This document shows positions 17,023-25,759 of a stretch of DNA of 64,000 nt, piece by piece (within the stretch, counting starts at the first letter, position 1; the number at the start of each line of letters is the position of its first letter). Below the pieces are notes generated by a model. That model made no database searches, had not been told where the DNA came from, and saw only the letters and a list, made by a program, of their open reading frames with translations. A program made the translations under genes and the position numbers. The stretch is from JABCPE02 sp963518955 (GTDB taxonomy: Bacteria; Bacteroidota; Bacteroidia; Flavobacteriales; Weeksellaceae): the NCBI GenBank assembly GCA_963518955.1, contig CAUQKI010000010.1, forward strand, positions 1 through 64,000, in the 5' to 3' direction.

Positions 17023-17979
17023 TTAGTTTATGCCCTCATCCAAAAGGCGGTGTAGGTCTATGATTCCGAAGTATTTACCTTGGTCTGTCACGACCAGCTG
17101 CCCTATGTTGTTCTGTTTCAGTATCTGCATGGCTTCCTTTGCGAGGGCGCTTTTCTCTATGGTTTTAGGGTTTTTGCTCATAATATCTCTTGCAAAAATC
17201 CCTGAAATAGAGTCTCTTTCGGAGAGCATTCTTCGCAGGTCGCCATCGGTGATTACGCCTTTTATTTCTTCGTTTTCGGTGATTACAGTGATGCCGTGTT
17301 TAGAGCTGCTGATGGAGATGATGACTTCTTTTATAGTGGCATTGATATCCGCTTTTGGTTTGTTTTGAGAGAGAAACTGTTCTACTTTTGCCGTTTGTTT
17401 GCCCAAAGCTCCGCCAGGGTGGAATTTAGCGAAATCCTCTTTTTTGAATTGGTTAAGTTCCATCAGACACACAGCCAGAGCATCGCCCAGAGCTAGCTGA
17501 ACCGTAGTGGAAGTGGTAGGAGCCAGCTGATTAGGACAGGCTTCTTTGGAAACATGCGTATTCAAGGTGATTTCCGAAAACTCGGCAAGTTTGCTTTTCA
17601 TGTTTCCTGTCATCCCGATGAGCGCCGAAGAATATTTCTTTAAAAACGGCAGAAGATTTACGATTTCGGGCGAATTTCCTGAATTGGAAATGCACAGCAC
17701 CACATCATCTTTCTGAATAACTCCTAAATCTCCATGAATAGCCTCGGCAGCGTGTAGGAATTGTGACGGCGTCCCTGTGGAATTCAGCGTTGCTACTATT
17801 TTATTCCCGATGTGGGCGCTCTTCCCGATGCCTACTACAATCAGTTTTCCTTTGGCTTTATGAATGGTATTTACGGCCTTATTAAAGTTTTCATCGATAC
17901 GATTTTTCAAGGCTTCCAGCTCTTCTATTTCTGCAGAGATGGTATTTTTTGCTATTTGGATTAAATCTATTGAGTTCAA
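17023..17979 (-). CDS. kdsD: Arabinose-5-phosphate isomerase (KpsF/GutQ family)
   Basis: A 318-residue enzyme interconverting ribulose-5-phosphate and arabinose-5-phosphate, the first step toward the lipopolysaccharide sugar Kdo. The N-terminal SIS domain carries VGIGKSAHIGNKIVATLNST and the active-site HAAEAIHGDLG. Two CBS domains fill about residues 200-318 (TVITENEEIKGVITDGDLRR). It forms an operon with tatC downstream. On the other side are two small accessory genes and then recQ, transcribed divergently. Confidence 0.93.
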   Translation of the reverse strand: MNSIDLIQIAKNTISAEIEELEALKNRIDENFNKAVNTIHKAKGKLIVVGIGKSAHIGNKIVATLNSTGTPSQFLHAAEAIHGDLGVIQKDDVVLCISNSGNSPEIVNLLPFLKKYSSALIGMTGNMKSKLAEFSEITLNTHVSKEACPNQLAPTTSTTVQLALGDALAVCLMELNQFKKEDFAKFHPGGALGKQTAKVEQFLSQNKPKADINATIKEVIISISSSKHGITVITENEEIKGVITDGDLRRMLSERDSISGIFARDIMSKNPKTIEKSALAKEAMQILKQNNIGQLVVTDQGKYFGIIDLHRLLDEGIN

Positions 17980-18073
17980 TTTGGTAAAATTTTATTACTT
18001 TTACATTTCCGTTCAAAAATAATAATTTTTTTCTAAAAATAATCATGGGAATAAAACATATGATACAATAACT

Positions 18074-18475
18074 ATGAGATATTTAATTGTTTTCTTATCA
18101 TTCGTGTTTTTCCATTTAAATGCACAGCCCTTGCCTACAATAATTATTGTTGATAGTATCTCTGTTTCAAAGAAACCTCTTTTTGTGAAAAAGATAAAGA
18201 CAAATAATGCAGAAACTATCTATTTTTTGTCTTCATCTATTAAAAAAACGATACCTATGGCAATAACAAATAAGAGCAGAAATGTTTTTATTTATAAAAA
18301 AGATACTATGGATATTTACATAAATTTAGAAGAAAGAAAACAAATTTTTATTCAAAATCTACATTTTCAGAAAGGAAAATTTTCAATAAACTTTAAAAAT
18401 TGTAGATTTGATAGTGATTATCATATAAAAAGTTTCCCTAATGATTGTTTAATTTATAGAAAAGATGAAGAATAA
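18074..18475 (+). CDS. Small secreted protein, paralogue A
   Basis: A 133-residue protein with a signal peptide (MRYLIVFLSFVFFHLNAQ). The mature part is Lys/Ile-rich with beta-strand character. It shares the blocks YKKDTM-IYI and FPNDCLIYRKDEE with the next gene, so the two are diverged tandem paralogues. The single mature Cys near the C-terminus is conserved between them. The function is unknown. The 3' end overlaps the next gene by 11 bases. Confidence 0.7.
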   Translation: MRYLIVFLSFVFFHLNAQPLPTIIIVDSISVSKKPLFVKKIKTNNAETIYFLSSSIKKTIPMAITNKSRNVFIYKKDTMDIYINLEERKQIFIQNLHFQKGKFSINFKNCRFDSDYHIKSFPNDCLIYRKDEE

Positions 18476-18920
18476 AAACTTTATTAGCAATTATTTACTA
18501 AATGAAAAAATAGGTGTAATAGGCATAAAATTGTTATCAATTATTTTCTTATGCAGTTATAGTTATGTAAATGCTCAGCCTCTTTGGGAAGGTTTAAGTG
18601 TGGGTAAATTCTATAGGGAAAATAAAGAAATCTATCTACAAAAAATTGAAAATGGTATAAAATACTTTTCTGATAAAAAGGAAAGAGAAAATCATGGACT
18701 ATCACAAGGGATGAATATCTTAGTTTATAAAAAAGATACCATGAAAATTTACATAGAACCCATACCACACCATCCTATTATGGGAGTTAAACGAGTTTAT
18801 TTCAAAAGAGGAGAATATACAATAGATTTAAAAAAGTATGTTTCAGATAATACTCTTATAATTGAAAAATTTCCTCATGACTGCTTGATTTATAGAAAAG
18901 AAGAGGAAGGAAAAGAGTAG
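18465..18920 (+). CDS. Small secreted protein, paralogue B
   Basis: A 151-residue protein with a longer N-terminus before the hydrophobic signal segment (KLLSIIFLCSYSYVNAQ). It shares YKKDTMKIYI and FPHDCLIYRKEEE with paralogue A. The overlap with A implies co-translation. The family is not recognised. It ends before a perfect promoter that serves recQ. Confidence 0.68.
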   Translation: MKNKNFISNYLLNEKIGVIGIKLLSIIFLCSYSYVNAQPLWEGLSVGKFYRENKEIYLQKIENGIKYFSDKKERENHGLSQGMNILVYKKDTMKIYIEPIPHHPIMGVKRVYFKRGEYTIDLKKYVSDNTLIIEKFPHDCLIYRKEEEGKE

Positions 18921-18983
18921 ATTTAAGACATCAAGATAACTTTTTAGTGGTCAAGAACTAAGAATAAAAATTGTTTAACATTT

Positions 18984-19013
18984 TTTGCAAATCAAATTTA
19001 TTTCTTACCTTTG
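18984..19013 (+). promoter_or_regulatory. Promoter of recQ
   Basis: TTTG at 18984-18987, an 18-base spacer and TACCTTTG at 19006-19013, a full match to the Bacteroidota consensus, about 58 bases before the recQ ATG. Confidence 0.75.
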
Positions 19014-19071
19014 ATAAAAGACACCTGACAAAATTGATTTTTGAATAAAAACTAAAAACAAATAAGTAAGT

Positions 19072-21264
19072 ATGAAAAATGGGAAAATATCAGATTCTCT
19101 AAAAAAATATTTTGGTTTTTCTAATTTTAAAGGACATCAGGAGGAAATTATTTCTACGCTCTTAGAGGGTAGAGATGTTTTCGTTTTGATGCCGACAGGT
19201 GGTGGTAAGTCTCTTTGCTACCAGCTTCCCGCTCTGATGAGTGAGGGAACGGCAATCGTGGTTTCTCCGCTTATAGCCTTGATGAAAAATCAGGTGGATG
19301 CCGTGAATGGGCTGTTTTCCGAAGAAGGAGTGGCTCATGTACTGAATTCTTCTCTCAATAAAACCCAGACCAAAACCGTAATGGATGATATAAAATCTGG
19401 GAAAACCAAACTGCTCTATGTAGCGCCTGAAAGTTTGATAAAAGAAGAATATTTAGACTTTTTAAAGGAAGTGAAAATTTCCTTTGTGGCTATAGATGAG
19501 GCGCACTGTATCTCGGAATGGGGACATGATTTCCGCCCTGAATATCGTAATCTAAAAACCATTATAGACCAAATAGCAAATGTTCCTATGATTGCCTTGA
19601 CGGCTACTGCAACGCCCAAAGTTCAGGATGATATTCAAAAAACACTGGGAATGACTGATGCTGTGGTCTTTAAGGAAAGTTTTAACAGACCAAATCTATT
19701 CTACGAGGTTCGCCCAAAAGTGAATGTAGATAAGGAAATAGTGAAGTTCATTAACCAAAATAAAGGCAAAGCAGGGATAGTGTATTGTCTCAGCAGAAAG
19801 AAAGTGGAGGAATTTGCCCAGCTTTTGCAGGTAAATGGAATCAATGCTCTGCCGTATCACGCAGGATTAGATGCAAAATCCCGAGTGGCAAATCAGGACA
19901 AGTTCCTGATGGAAGAAGTGGATGTGATTGTCGCTACTATAGCCTTTGGGATGGGGATAGACAAGCCGGATGTTCGTTTTGTGATTCATTATGATATTCC
20001 GAAATCTTTGGAAAGCTACTATCAGGAAACGGGAAGAGCAGGAAGAGACGGTGGCGAGGGCTATTGTTTGGCTTTTTATGACCCGAAAGATATAGACAAA
20101 TTAGAGAAGTTTTTGGCTCAAAAACCAGTTTCGGAGAGAGAAATTGGTCTTCAGCTTTTGAATGAAGTGGTGGGCTATGCAGAAACTTCTATGAATAGAA
20201 GACAGTATTTATTGTATTATTTTGGAGAGCAGTTTGACCCTGTGAATGGCGCTGGAGCCAAAATGTGCGATAATTCTGTAAATCCTCCAACTCTAAAAGA
20301 TGTTTCCAAAGAACTGAAAGTAGTTTTGGAACTGATAAAAGAACTGGAAGAGAAATTTAAGATAAATGATTTGATTTCAGTGCTTTTAGGGCGAGAAACT
20401 CCAGTTACGAAGTCTTATAAATTAGAAAACTCTTCTTTCTTTGGTAAAGGAAAAGAGCAGACGGATAATTTCTGGAAATCCATCATCAGACAGGCTTTGG
20501 TGCAGAACTACATCAATAAGGATATTGAGACTTATGGTGTTCTAAAATTGTCTCAAAAAGGGCTTGATTTCTTGGCTGGAAAAGAGAAAAATCCATTCAT
20601 GATAGCCGAAGACAGAAAGTATGACCTTAGCCAAGTCGCTTCGGAGCAGGTTCAGGTGCAGAGTGGTGGAGGTTTGGATGAAAATCTGTATAACCAGCTG
20701 AAAGAATTAAGAAAATCTGTTGCTAAAAAGCACGGAATTCCGCCTTATACGGTCTTTATGGACCCTAGTTTGGAGGATATGACGGTGCAGTATCCTATTA
20801 CTATAGAGGAAATTACAAAAATCTATGGAGTAGGCGAAGGGAAAGCTAAAAAATACGGAAAGGAATTTGCGGAGTTTATTGCTAAGTATGTGGAAGAGAA
20901 CAATATAGAGCGTATGCAGGATATGGTTCTGAAACAACTTGTCAATAAGTCTAACCATAAAGTTTTCATTATCCAAAATACCGATAAAAAGATGGATTTG
21001 GAGGATATCGCTCAAGCCAAGAACTTGACGATGGATGAACTTCTTTCTGAAATGGAAAGTATTGTTTATCAAGGAACTAAACTGAATATAGACTATTATA
21101 TCGAGGAAAATATAGATGAAGATCTGGTGGAGGAGTTTATGGATTTCATGAAAGAGTCAGAAAGTGACAGCATGAAGGTGCTTTGTGCCGAGTTTTCAGA
21201 TGATTTGACTGATGAAGAAATCCGAATGCTTAGAATAAAATTCATCAGTGATGTAGCAAATTAA
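19072..21264 (+). CDS. recQ: ATP-dependent DNA helicase RecQ
   Basis: A 730-residue superfamily 2 helicase for recombination and fork repair. Walker A is MPTGGGKSLCYQ, the DEAH box with aromatic-rich loop is DEAHCISEWGHDFRPEY, and motif VI is YYQETGRAGRDG. An RQC region follows, then an HRDC domain near residue 550 (LRKSVAKKHGIPPYTVFMD). The RQC zinc module normally has four Cys, but here NGAGAKMCDNSVNPP keeps only one, so it probably binds no zinc. The C-terminal extension of about 110 residues is acidic. It has its own promoter. Confidence 0.94.
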   Translation: MKNGKISDSLKKYFGFSNFKGHQEEIISTLLEGRDVFVLMPTGGGKSLCYQLPALMSEGTAIVVSPLIALMKNQVDAVNGLFSEEGVAHVLNSSLNKTQTKTVMDDIKSGKTKLLYVAPESLIKEEYLDFLKEVKISFVAIDEAHCISEWGHDFRPEYRNLKTIIDQIANVPMIALTATATPKVQDDIQKTLGMTDAVVFKESFNRPNLFYEVRPKVNVDKEIVKFINQNKGKAGIVYCLSRKKVEEFAQLLQVNGINALPYHAGLDAKSRVANQDKFLMEEVDVIVATIAFGMGIDKPDVRFVIHYDIPKSLESYYQETGRAGRDGGEGYCLAFYDPKDIDKLEKFLAQKPVSEREIGLQLLNEVVGYAETSMNRRQYLLYYFGEQFDPVNGAGAKMCDNSVNPPTLKDVSKELKVVLELIKELEEKFKINDLISVLLGRETPVTKSYKLENSSFFGKGKEQTDNFWKSIIRQALVQNYINKDIETYGVLKLSQKGLDFLAGKEKNPFMIAEDRKYDLSQVASEQVQVQSGGGLDENLYNQLKELRKSVAKKHGIPPYTVFMDPSLEDMTVQYPITIEEITKIYGVGEGKAKKYGKEFAEFIAKYVEENNIERMQDMVLKQLVNKSNHKVFIIQNTDKKMDLEDIAQAKNLTMDELLSEMESIVYQGTKLNIDYYIEENIDEDLVEEFMDFMKESESDSMKVLCAEFSDDLTDEEIRMLRIKFISDVAN

Positions 21265-21289
21265 ATTAGAAATTTTTAAAAATTTATAA

Positions 21290-21601
21290 ATGGATTCAAA
21301 AATATTAGAAGAAAAAATGGAGCTGCTAAGGTGGATTATCAACCTTAATGATGAGCAGGTGATAAAGAATCTTATCAATTTCAAGAATGAGATTTTCGGA
21401 GTTCCTTTTGCTAAACCTACGGTATGTTCTACTGTGGTAAAGCCAGGAAGCAGAGGTTTTGGAGAGATTGTTCTGAGTGAAGATTATTTAAAATTCGAGG
21501 GAGCAAGTGAGGGATTTTTAGCAGAGTTTGATGAAGCGTTTTCTTTGGAAGATGCTAAGAAGCAGTCAATTAAAAAAATACAAGGATGGTGGAGAGATTA
21601 G
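21290..21601 (+). CDS. Putative antitoxin of a type II-like pair
   Basis: A 103-residue protein. The pattern of an early helix (LLRWIINLNDEQVIKNLI) and a C-terminal KKQSIKKIQGWWRD resembles Bacteroidota antitoxin-like proteins encoded before RelE/ParE-type toxins. It overlaps the next gene by 16 bases in another frame. No DNA-binding domain is obvious, so autoregulation cannot be argued. It follows recQ by 25 bases and may be co-transcribed. Confidence 0.55.
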   Translation: MDSKILEEKMELLRWIINLNDEQVIKNLINFKNEIFGVPFAKPTVCSTVVKPGSRGFGEIVLSEDYLKFEGASEGFLAEFDEAFSLEDAKKQSIKKIQGWWRD

Positions 21602-21906
21602 AAATAGCATATAGCAGAAAGTTTGTTCATAGTTTGGACAGTCAGTTGAATATTTTGTTCAGAGAAGGAATTCTCAATAGGATAGACAGAGCCGAAGAAA
21701 TGGTAGGTGAGGTCTATGAATTTATAGAAAACAATCTGGATAAAGCCGTAGATACGCCAGAAAAAGTGCATGTAGCGGAGAAAAAATACCTAAGATATAT
21801 GATAGATGATAAAATAACTTGGTTCTTTTTCTTTAAGCAAGAAGCAGGGAAAGTCATTATGAATCATGTACTTAACAACCAATCGCCAGATTTCTCGGCA
21901 TTGTAG
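21586..21906 (+). CDS. Putative RelE/ParE-like toxin
   Basis: A 106-residue protein with the beta-alpha layout of RelE/ParE proteins: two N-terminal helices (AYSRKFVHSLDSQLNILFRE), then a charged turn and strands (KYLRYMIDDKITWFFFFKQE) and a terminal strand (GKVIMNHVLNN). If a toxin, it would act as an mRNA interferase or gyrase inhibitor; catalytic residues cannot be assigned safely. The overlap with the upstream small gene supports a toxin-antitoxin module, in antitoxin-first order. Confidence 0.55.
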   Translation: MVERLEIAYSRKFVHSLDSQLNILFREGILNRIDRAEEMVGEVYEFIENNLDKAVDTPEKVHVAEKKYLRYMIDDKITWFFFFKQEAGKVIMNHVLNNQSPDFSAL

Positions 21907-21909
21907 ATT

Positions 21910-22995
21910 ATGAGTCAAAAAATTTCGGTAATGTTCATTCTGCCCAACCTAAAAATGGGCGGGGCAGAACGGATAATTACCACAATATGTAATCATCTGC
22001 CAAGAGAAAAATTCCAGCCGAGTCTTCTTTTATTCGAAAAGGTGGGCGAGTATCTGGATTTCTTGAAGGAAGATGTAGAAATTATAGAAGCGAATACCAA
22101 AAGTATTCGTTCTTCTTTGCTGCCTATTTTAAGAACGATAAGACAGCGAAAACCAGACATTGTTTTCTGTGGCTGGGGCGAGATTTCGGCGTTCGTTTCT
22201 CCGTTTATTCCGTTTTTTAGGAAAACCAAATTCATTTCGCGCGAGACGAATGTGGTTTCAAAGCATGTTACACGAAAGGAAATCCGATTTTTTTACCGAT
22301 TTTATAATAATTTTCATCAAATCATTACCCAAAGTGATGATATGACGAATGACTTGATTGAGAATTTCAAGATTAAAAAAGAGAAAATATTTAAAATCAA
22401 TAATCCTGTTGATTTTGATTTTATCAATGAAAAACTGATGATTTCGGAAAAGCCAGAGGGTTTTGATATGGAGTTTAAAAATGTGCTGGCGATAGGAAAT
22501 CTTTCCTCGCGAAAGGGGTTTGATAATCTTTTGAAAGTTTTTTCTTATCTGAAAAATGAGAAAATAAAACTCCATATTCTGGGCGATGGGGCGGATAGGG
22601 AACTTCTTCGCCAAATGAAACAGGATATGCAGCTGGAAAATGTGATTTTCCACGGACAGCAGAAAAACCCTTATCAATACCTAAAATTTTCGGATTTATT
22701 TATACTTTCTTCGCGCTATGAAGGTTTCCCAAATGTTCTTTTGGAAGCGGGAGCCTGCGGTGTGTATGCTCTGGCGAATGACTGCCCAGGGGGAATTAGG
22801 GAGATAGTAGAAGAGGGAATCAATGGGGAAATTTCGGATATCAATGAACATCAGCAGTTTGCACAGAGGATAAAAGAAATCCTTTCTGCTGAGAAAAGAG
22901 AGAAATATATTATCATTAATTCCATCAAAAGCCGATTTTCAAAGGAAATAATTTTAGATAAATACGAGGAAATATTACTGAAAATTTCGAATTAA
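21910..22995 (+). CDS. Glycosyltransferase family 4 protein
   Basis: A 361-residue GT-B fold enzyme. The N-terminal acceptor domain has LPNLKMGGAERIITTICNHL. The C-terminal nucleotide-sugar domain has AIGNLSSRKGFDNLL and the donor-binding EGFPNVLLEAGACG with the E-x7-E spacing. Such enzymes build polysaccharide or glycolipid; sugar and acceptor are unknown. No wzx/wzy or other sugar genes are adjacent, so it is an isolated transferase rather than part of a capsule locus. It starts 4 bases after the toxin-like gene. Confidence 0.9.
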   Translation: MSQKISVMFILPNLKMGGAERIITTICNHLPREKFQPSLLLFEKVGEYLDFLKEDVEIIEANTKSIRSSLLPILRTIRQRKPDIVFCGWGEISAFVSPFIPFFRKTKFISRETNVVSKHVTRKEIRFFYRFYNNFHQIITQSDDMTNDLIENFKIKKEKIFKINNPVDFDFINEKLMISEKPEGFDMEFKNVLAIGNLSSRKGFDNLLKVFSYLKNEKIKLHILGDGADRELLRQMKQDMQLENVIFHGQQKNPYQYLKFSDLFILSSRYEGFPNVLLEAGACGVYALANDCPGGIREIVEEGINGEISDINEHQQFAQRIKEILSAEKREKYIIINSIKSRFSKEIILDKYEEILLKISN

Positions 22996-23045
22996 AAAAA
23001 TATTTGTAATATTGCGTTAGATTTAATTAAAAATTGAATAGGATT

Positions 23046-23915
23046 ATGATTAAGAGAATTTTTGGATTAGCTGCTTTGGCAGTTTTTTCAGGATTTGCTA
23101 CAGCTCAAGAACAGGCCGTAGATAGTGTAAAAGTAGCAGAAGTAGCAGCTCATGATGATGAGGAAGGAAAACCTCTGAAACTGCACCATGCAGAGCCTTT
23201 GTATATCGACTTGATGAGAGACCTTGGGGCGAGAAAAGGCGAAAGAGAATGGAATGTAGCTATGGGTGTTACAGAAAACAATGGTTACTATGAGTTTTAT
23301 CCATTAGTAGAATATGAGTGGGCGGTAGTTGATAGACTTAGTTTGGAGGTAGAAGTGCCTTTTAATGTATATACTTCTGCTGAAAAACTTCCGTATAAAT
23401 CACCAGGGACAGGTGTAGCAGGTATCAAAACCTCTATCCAGTATACTTTCTTGGTGAATAAAAAAGCCTACACTTCCATGGCGGTAGGTTATCTCAATGA
23501 AATAGAACTGAACTCTTTCAGAAACTATGGAAATGGGAAATTTTTCACAGGGAATGTTTATAATCCGTTCTTTGTAGTAGCAAAGGGATGGGGTAAAACT
23601 CACAGCATCAGCACGATGGTGTATGCAGGGCCTGTTTTCACGCATCATTTTGGAAGTAATCATGTGGATACAGACTGGCAGATTAACTCGAGTATTCATT
23701 ATCTAATTCCAAATTCTAGAAACTTTGTTGGTTTGGAGGTGAATAAGAGCATTACTAAAGAGAGATTTAATATGGTGCTTAGACCGCAGATTAGAGTAGC
23801 TCTAAATGATAACACTATTCTAGGTTTGGTGGTTGGAGTTCCTACTAATAGACAGTATGAGGGATATAGTGGTTTCCTGAGACTTGTATATGAACCGCCT
23901 CATAAAAAACATTAA
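23046..23915 (+). CDS. Conserved outer-membrane protein (HAEPLYIDL type)
   Basis: A 289-residue protein with signal peptide MIKRIFGLAALAVFSGFATAQ. The conserved block HAEPLYIDLMRDLGARKGER begins near residue 46 and is followed by alternating amphipathic strands typical of an outer-membrane barrel. Relatives occur in several Gram-negative groups without a known role. The ATG at 23046 was chosen over the in-frame TTG 12 bases upstream because it gives a cleaner signal peptide. It stands alone, with a terminator after it. Confidence 0.75.
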   Translation: MIKRIFGLAALAVFSGFATAQEQAVDSVKVAEVAAHDDEEGKPLKLHHAEPLYIDLMRDLGARKGEREWNVAMGVTENNGYYEFYPLVEYEWAVVDRLSLEVEVPFNVYTSAEKLPYKSPGTGVAGIKTSIQYTFLVNKKAYTSMAVGYLNEIELNSFRNYGNGKFFTGNVYNPFFVVAKGWGKTHSISTMVYAGPVFTHHFGSNHVDTDWQINSSIHYLIPNSRNFVGLEVNKSITKERFNMVLRPQIRVALNDNTILGLVVGVPTNRQYEGYSGFLRLVYEPPHKKH

Positions 23916-23924
23916 TAAAATAAG

Positions 23925-23950
23925 AATCCTGCTTTTGGGCAGGATTTTTT
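23925..23950 (+). terminator. Terminator after the outer-membrane protein gene
   Basis: AATCCTGC / GCAGGATT hairpin with loop TTTTGG and a T tract. Confidence 0.83.
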
Positions 23951-23999
23951 ATTTTTAGATAAAATTAAATTATAAAGAAACCAGATTTAAATAAAATGT

Positions 24000-24854
24000 T
24001 TAATCTATCAAAAGTTCTCTCATTTTCCAGATATTTCCATTATAGACATTAAGGTCTATTTTGGTTTCTATACCGTCTGATATTCCGTTTTCTGTGAATT
24101 GCCATATTTTCCAAGGGTCGGTATCGGTGGGCTGTGGAACATCATTATAGTTTGCCATCCAGAGAGGACATTCATCAAATTGTCCCTTTAGATAGTCTTT
24201 ATAAAAATGGTAGTATGTGTAGAGAATAGGTTTTTTGCCATAGTGTTTTTCTATTATATCTATCCAAATATGTAGGTCTTTTATGAATTGTTCTTTGGAT
24301 TTTGTTTTTGGTAGTTTTTCTACATCTAAAACAGGCCTCATATCGCCAGAAGAGAGATTTACGCTCCTGATATATGAATCTGCCTGAGTGACAGGGTCTT
24401 CATCTGGACGATAGAAATGATAGGCACCGCGGGTAAGTCCGTGGTTTTTAGCTTTTTCCCAATAATGAGTAAAATGCTTGTCCTTCCCATCGCTGCCCAT
24501 GGTGGCTCGTAATATGATGAATTCTAATGGGATAGCGCCATTTGAGATGGTGAGTTTTTCCCAGTTGATATGCTCCCGCTCTTGGTAATGTGATATATCT
24601 AATCCGAATGTCTTGTCTGAATAGTTTTTTATAATTTTATTGATTCTCTGCGTTTCAAAAGGTGAGTTGGTCAGTTTTGGTGCTTGTTTTTCGCCGAAAT
24701 ACATTGTATAATAGTACATTATCTGATTTTTTTTCAGTAATGCAACAAGCCCGACAGCCAATAAAAAAAACAGCCCAAGGGAAATAAATAGATATGAGCG
24801 GTTTTTATTTTTCTTAATCTTAGATTTAGATTTTTTTCTCTTTCGTTTTGCCAT
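24000..24854 (-). CDS. Glycoside hydrolase family 25 lysozyme
   Basis: A 284-residue protein with a very basic N-terminus (KRKRKKSKSKIKKNKNRS) and one membrane helix (YLFISLGLFFLLAVGLVALL), so it is anchored with its enzyme domain in the periplasm. The GH25 barrel has the first-strand motif FGLDISHYQ, ILRATMGSDG, GAYHFYRP and the catalytic-region DVEKLPK. GH25 enzymes cleave the N-acetylmuramic acid-N-acetylglucosamine bond in peptidoglycan. It is divergent from thyA across 72 bases. A likely role is wall remodelling. Confidence 0.9.
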   Translation of the reverse strand: MAKRKRKKSKSKIKKNKNRSYLFISLGLFFLLAVGLVALLKKNQIMYYYTMYFGEKQAPKLTNSPFETQRINKIIKNYSDKTFGLDISHYQEREHINWEKLTISNGAIPLEFIILRATMGSDGKDKHFTHYWEKAKNHGLTRGAYHFYRPDEDPVTQADSYIRSVNLSSGDMRPVLDVEKLPKTKSKEQFIKDLHIWIDIIEKHYGKKPILYTYYHFYKDYLKGQFDECPLWMANYNDVPQPTDTDPWKIWQFTENGISDGIETKIDLNVYNGNIWKMRELLID

Positions 24855-24876
24855 TTTGCAAATTTAAAAAAAATCC

Positions 24877-24906
24877 TTGCCTTTCTATGAAATTTAGTTA
24901 TATTTG
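24877..24906 (+). promoter_or_regulatory. Promoter of thyA
   Basis: TTG at 24877-24879, a 19-base spacer and TATATTTG at 24899-24906. The predicted leader before the thyA ATG is only about 15 bases. Confidence 0.7.
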
Positions 24907-24926
24907 TGGACATTTTGAAAGAATAA

Positions 24927-25721
24927 ATGCAAAATTATTTAGATTTATTACGATATATAAAAGAAAACGGAACAGATAAAACGGATAGAACAGGGACGGG
25001 AACGCGTAGTGTGTTCGGATATCAGCTGAGATATGATTTGAGCAAAGGTTTTCCGTTGGTAACCACCAAGAAAGTTCATCTTAAATCCATTATCTACGAA
25101 CTTCTTTGGTTTTTAAAAGGAGATACTAATGTGAAATATCTTCAGGAAAATGGTGTTACGATTTGGGATGAATGGGCAGATGCAGAGGGAAATCTTGGGC
25201 CTGTGTATGGTGCCCAGTGGAGAAGTTGGCAAGGAGCAGATGGCAAGGTGATAGACCAAATCAGCGAAGTGATAGACCAAATCAAGAAAAATCCTGACAG
25301 CCGCAGGCTCATCGTGTCTGCATGGAATGTAGCAGAGCTGCCAAAAATGGCATTGGCTCCTTGTCATGCGATGTTTCAGTTTTATGTAGCGGATGGGAAA
25401 CTGTCTTTGCAGCTCTATCAGAGGAGTGCAGATGTGTTTCTAGGCGTGCCGTTTAACATTGCCAGCTATGCTCTTCTGCTGATGATGGTAGCCCAAGTTT
25501 GTGATTTGGAAGTTGGTGAGTATGTGCATACTTTTGGTGATGTGCATATTTATAATAATCATTTTGAGCAGGTGGAAAAACAGCTTTCGCGAGAGCCAAA
25601 ATCTTTACCGACGATGAAACTAAATCCAGAAATCAAAAATATTTTTGATTTTGATTTTAATGATTTTACATTAGAAAACTATGACCCACATCCAGGGATA
25701 AAAGCTCCTGTGGCGATTTAA
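24927..25721 (+). CDS. thyA: Thymidylate synthase
   Basis: A 264-residue enzyme, the same length as E. coli ThyA. It methylates dUMP to dTMP with methylene-tetrahydrofolate. The nucleophilic Cys is in LAPCHAMFQFYV, the phosphate-binding region includes DRTGTGTRSVFGYQ near the N-terminus, and QLYQRSADVFLGVPFNIASY binds dUMP. Dihydrofolate reductase, often the next gene, is not here; a secreted protein gene follows instead. Confidence 0.97.
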   Translation: MQNYLDLLRYIKENGTDKTDRTGTGTRSVFGYQLRYDLSKGFPLVTTKKVHLKSIIYELLWFLKGDTNVKYLQENGVTIWDEWADAEGNLGPVYGAQWRSWQGADGKVIDQISEVIDQIKKNPDSRRLIVSAWNVAELPKMALAPCHAMFQFYVADGKLSLQLYQRSADVFLGVPFNIASYALLLMMVAQVCDLEVGEYVHTFGDVHIYNNHFEQVEKQLSREPKSLPTMKLNPEIKNIFDFDFNDFTLENYDPHPGIKAPVAI

Positions 25722-25759
25722 AATAGAACATTTAAACTAAAAATAGAACACATAAACAA

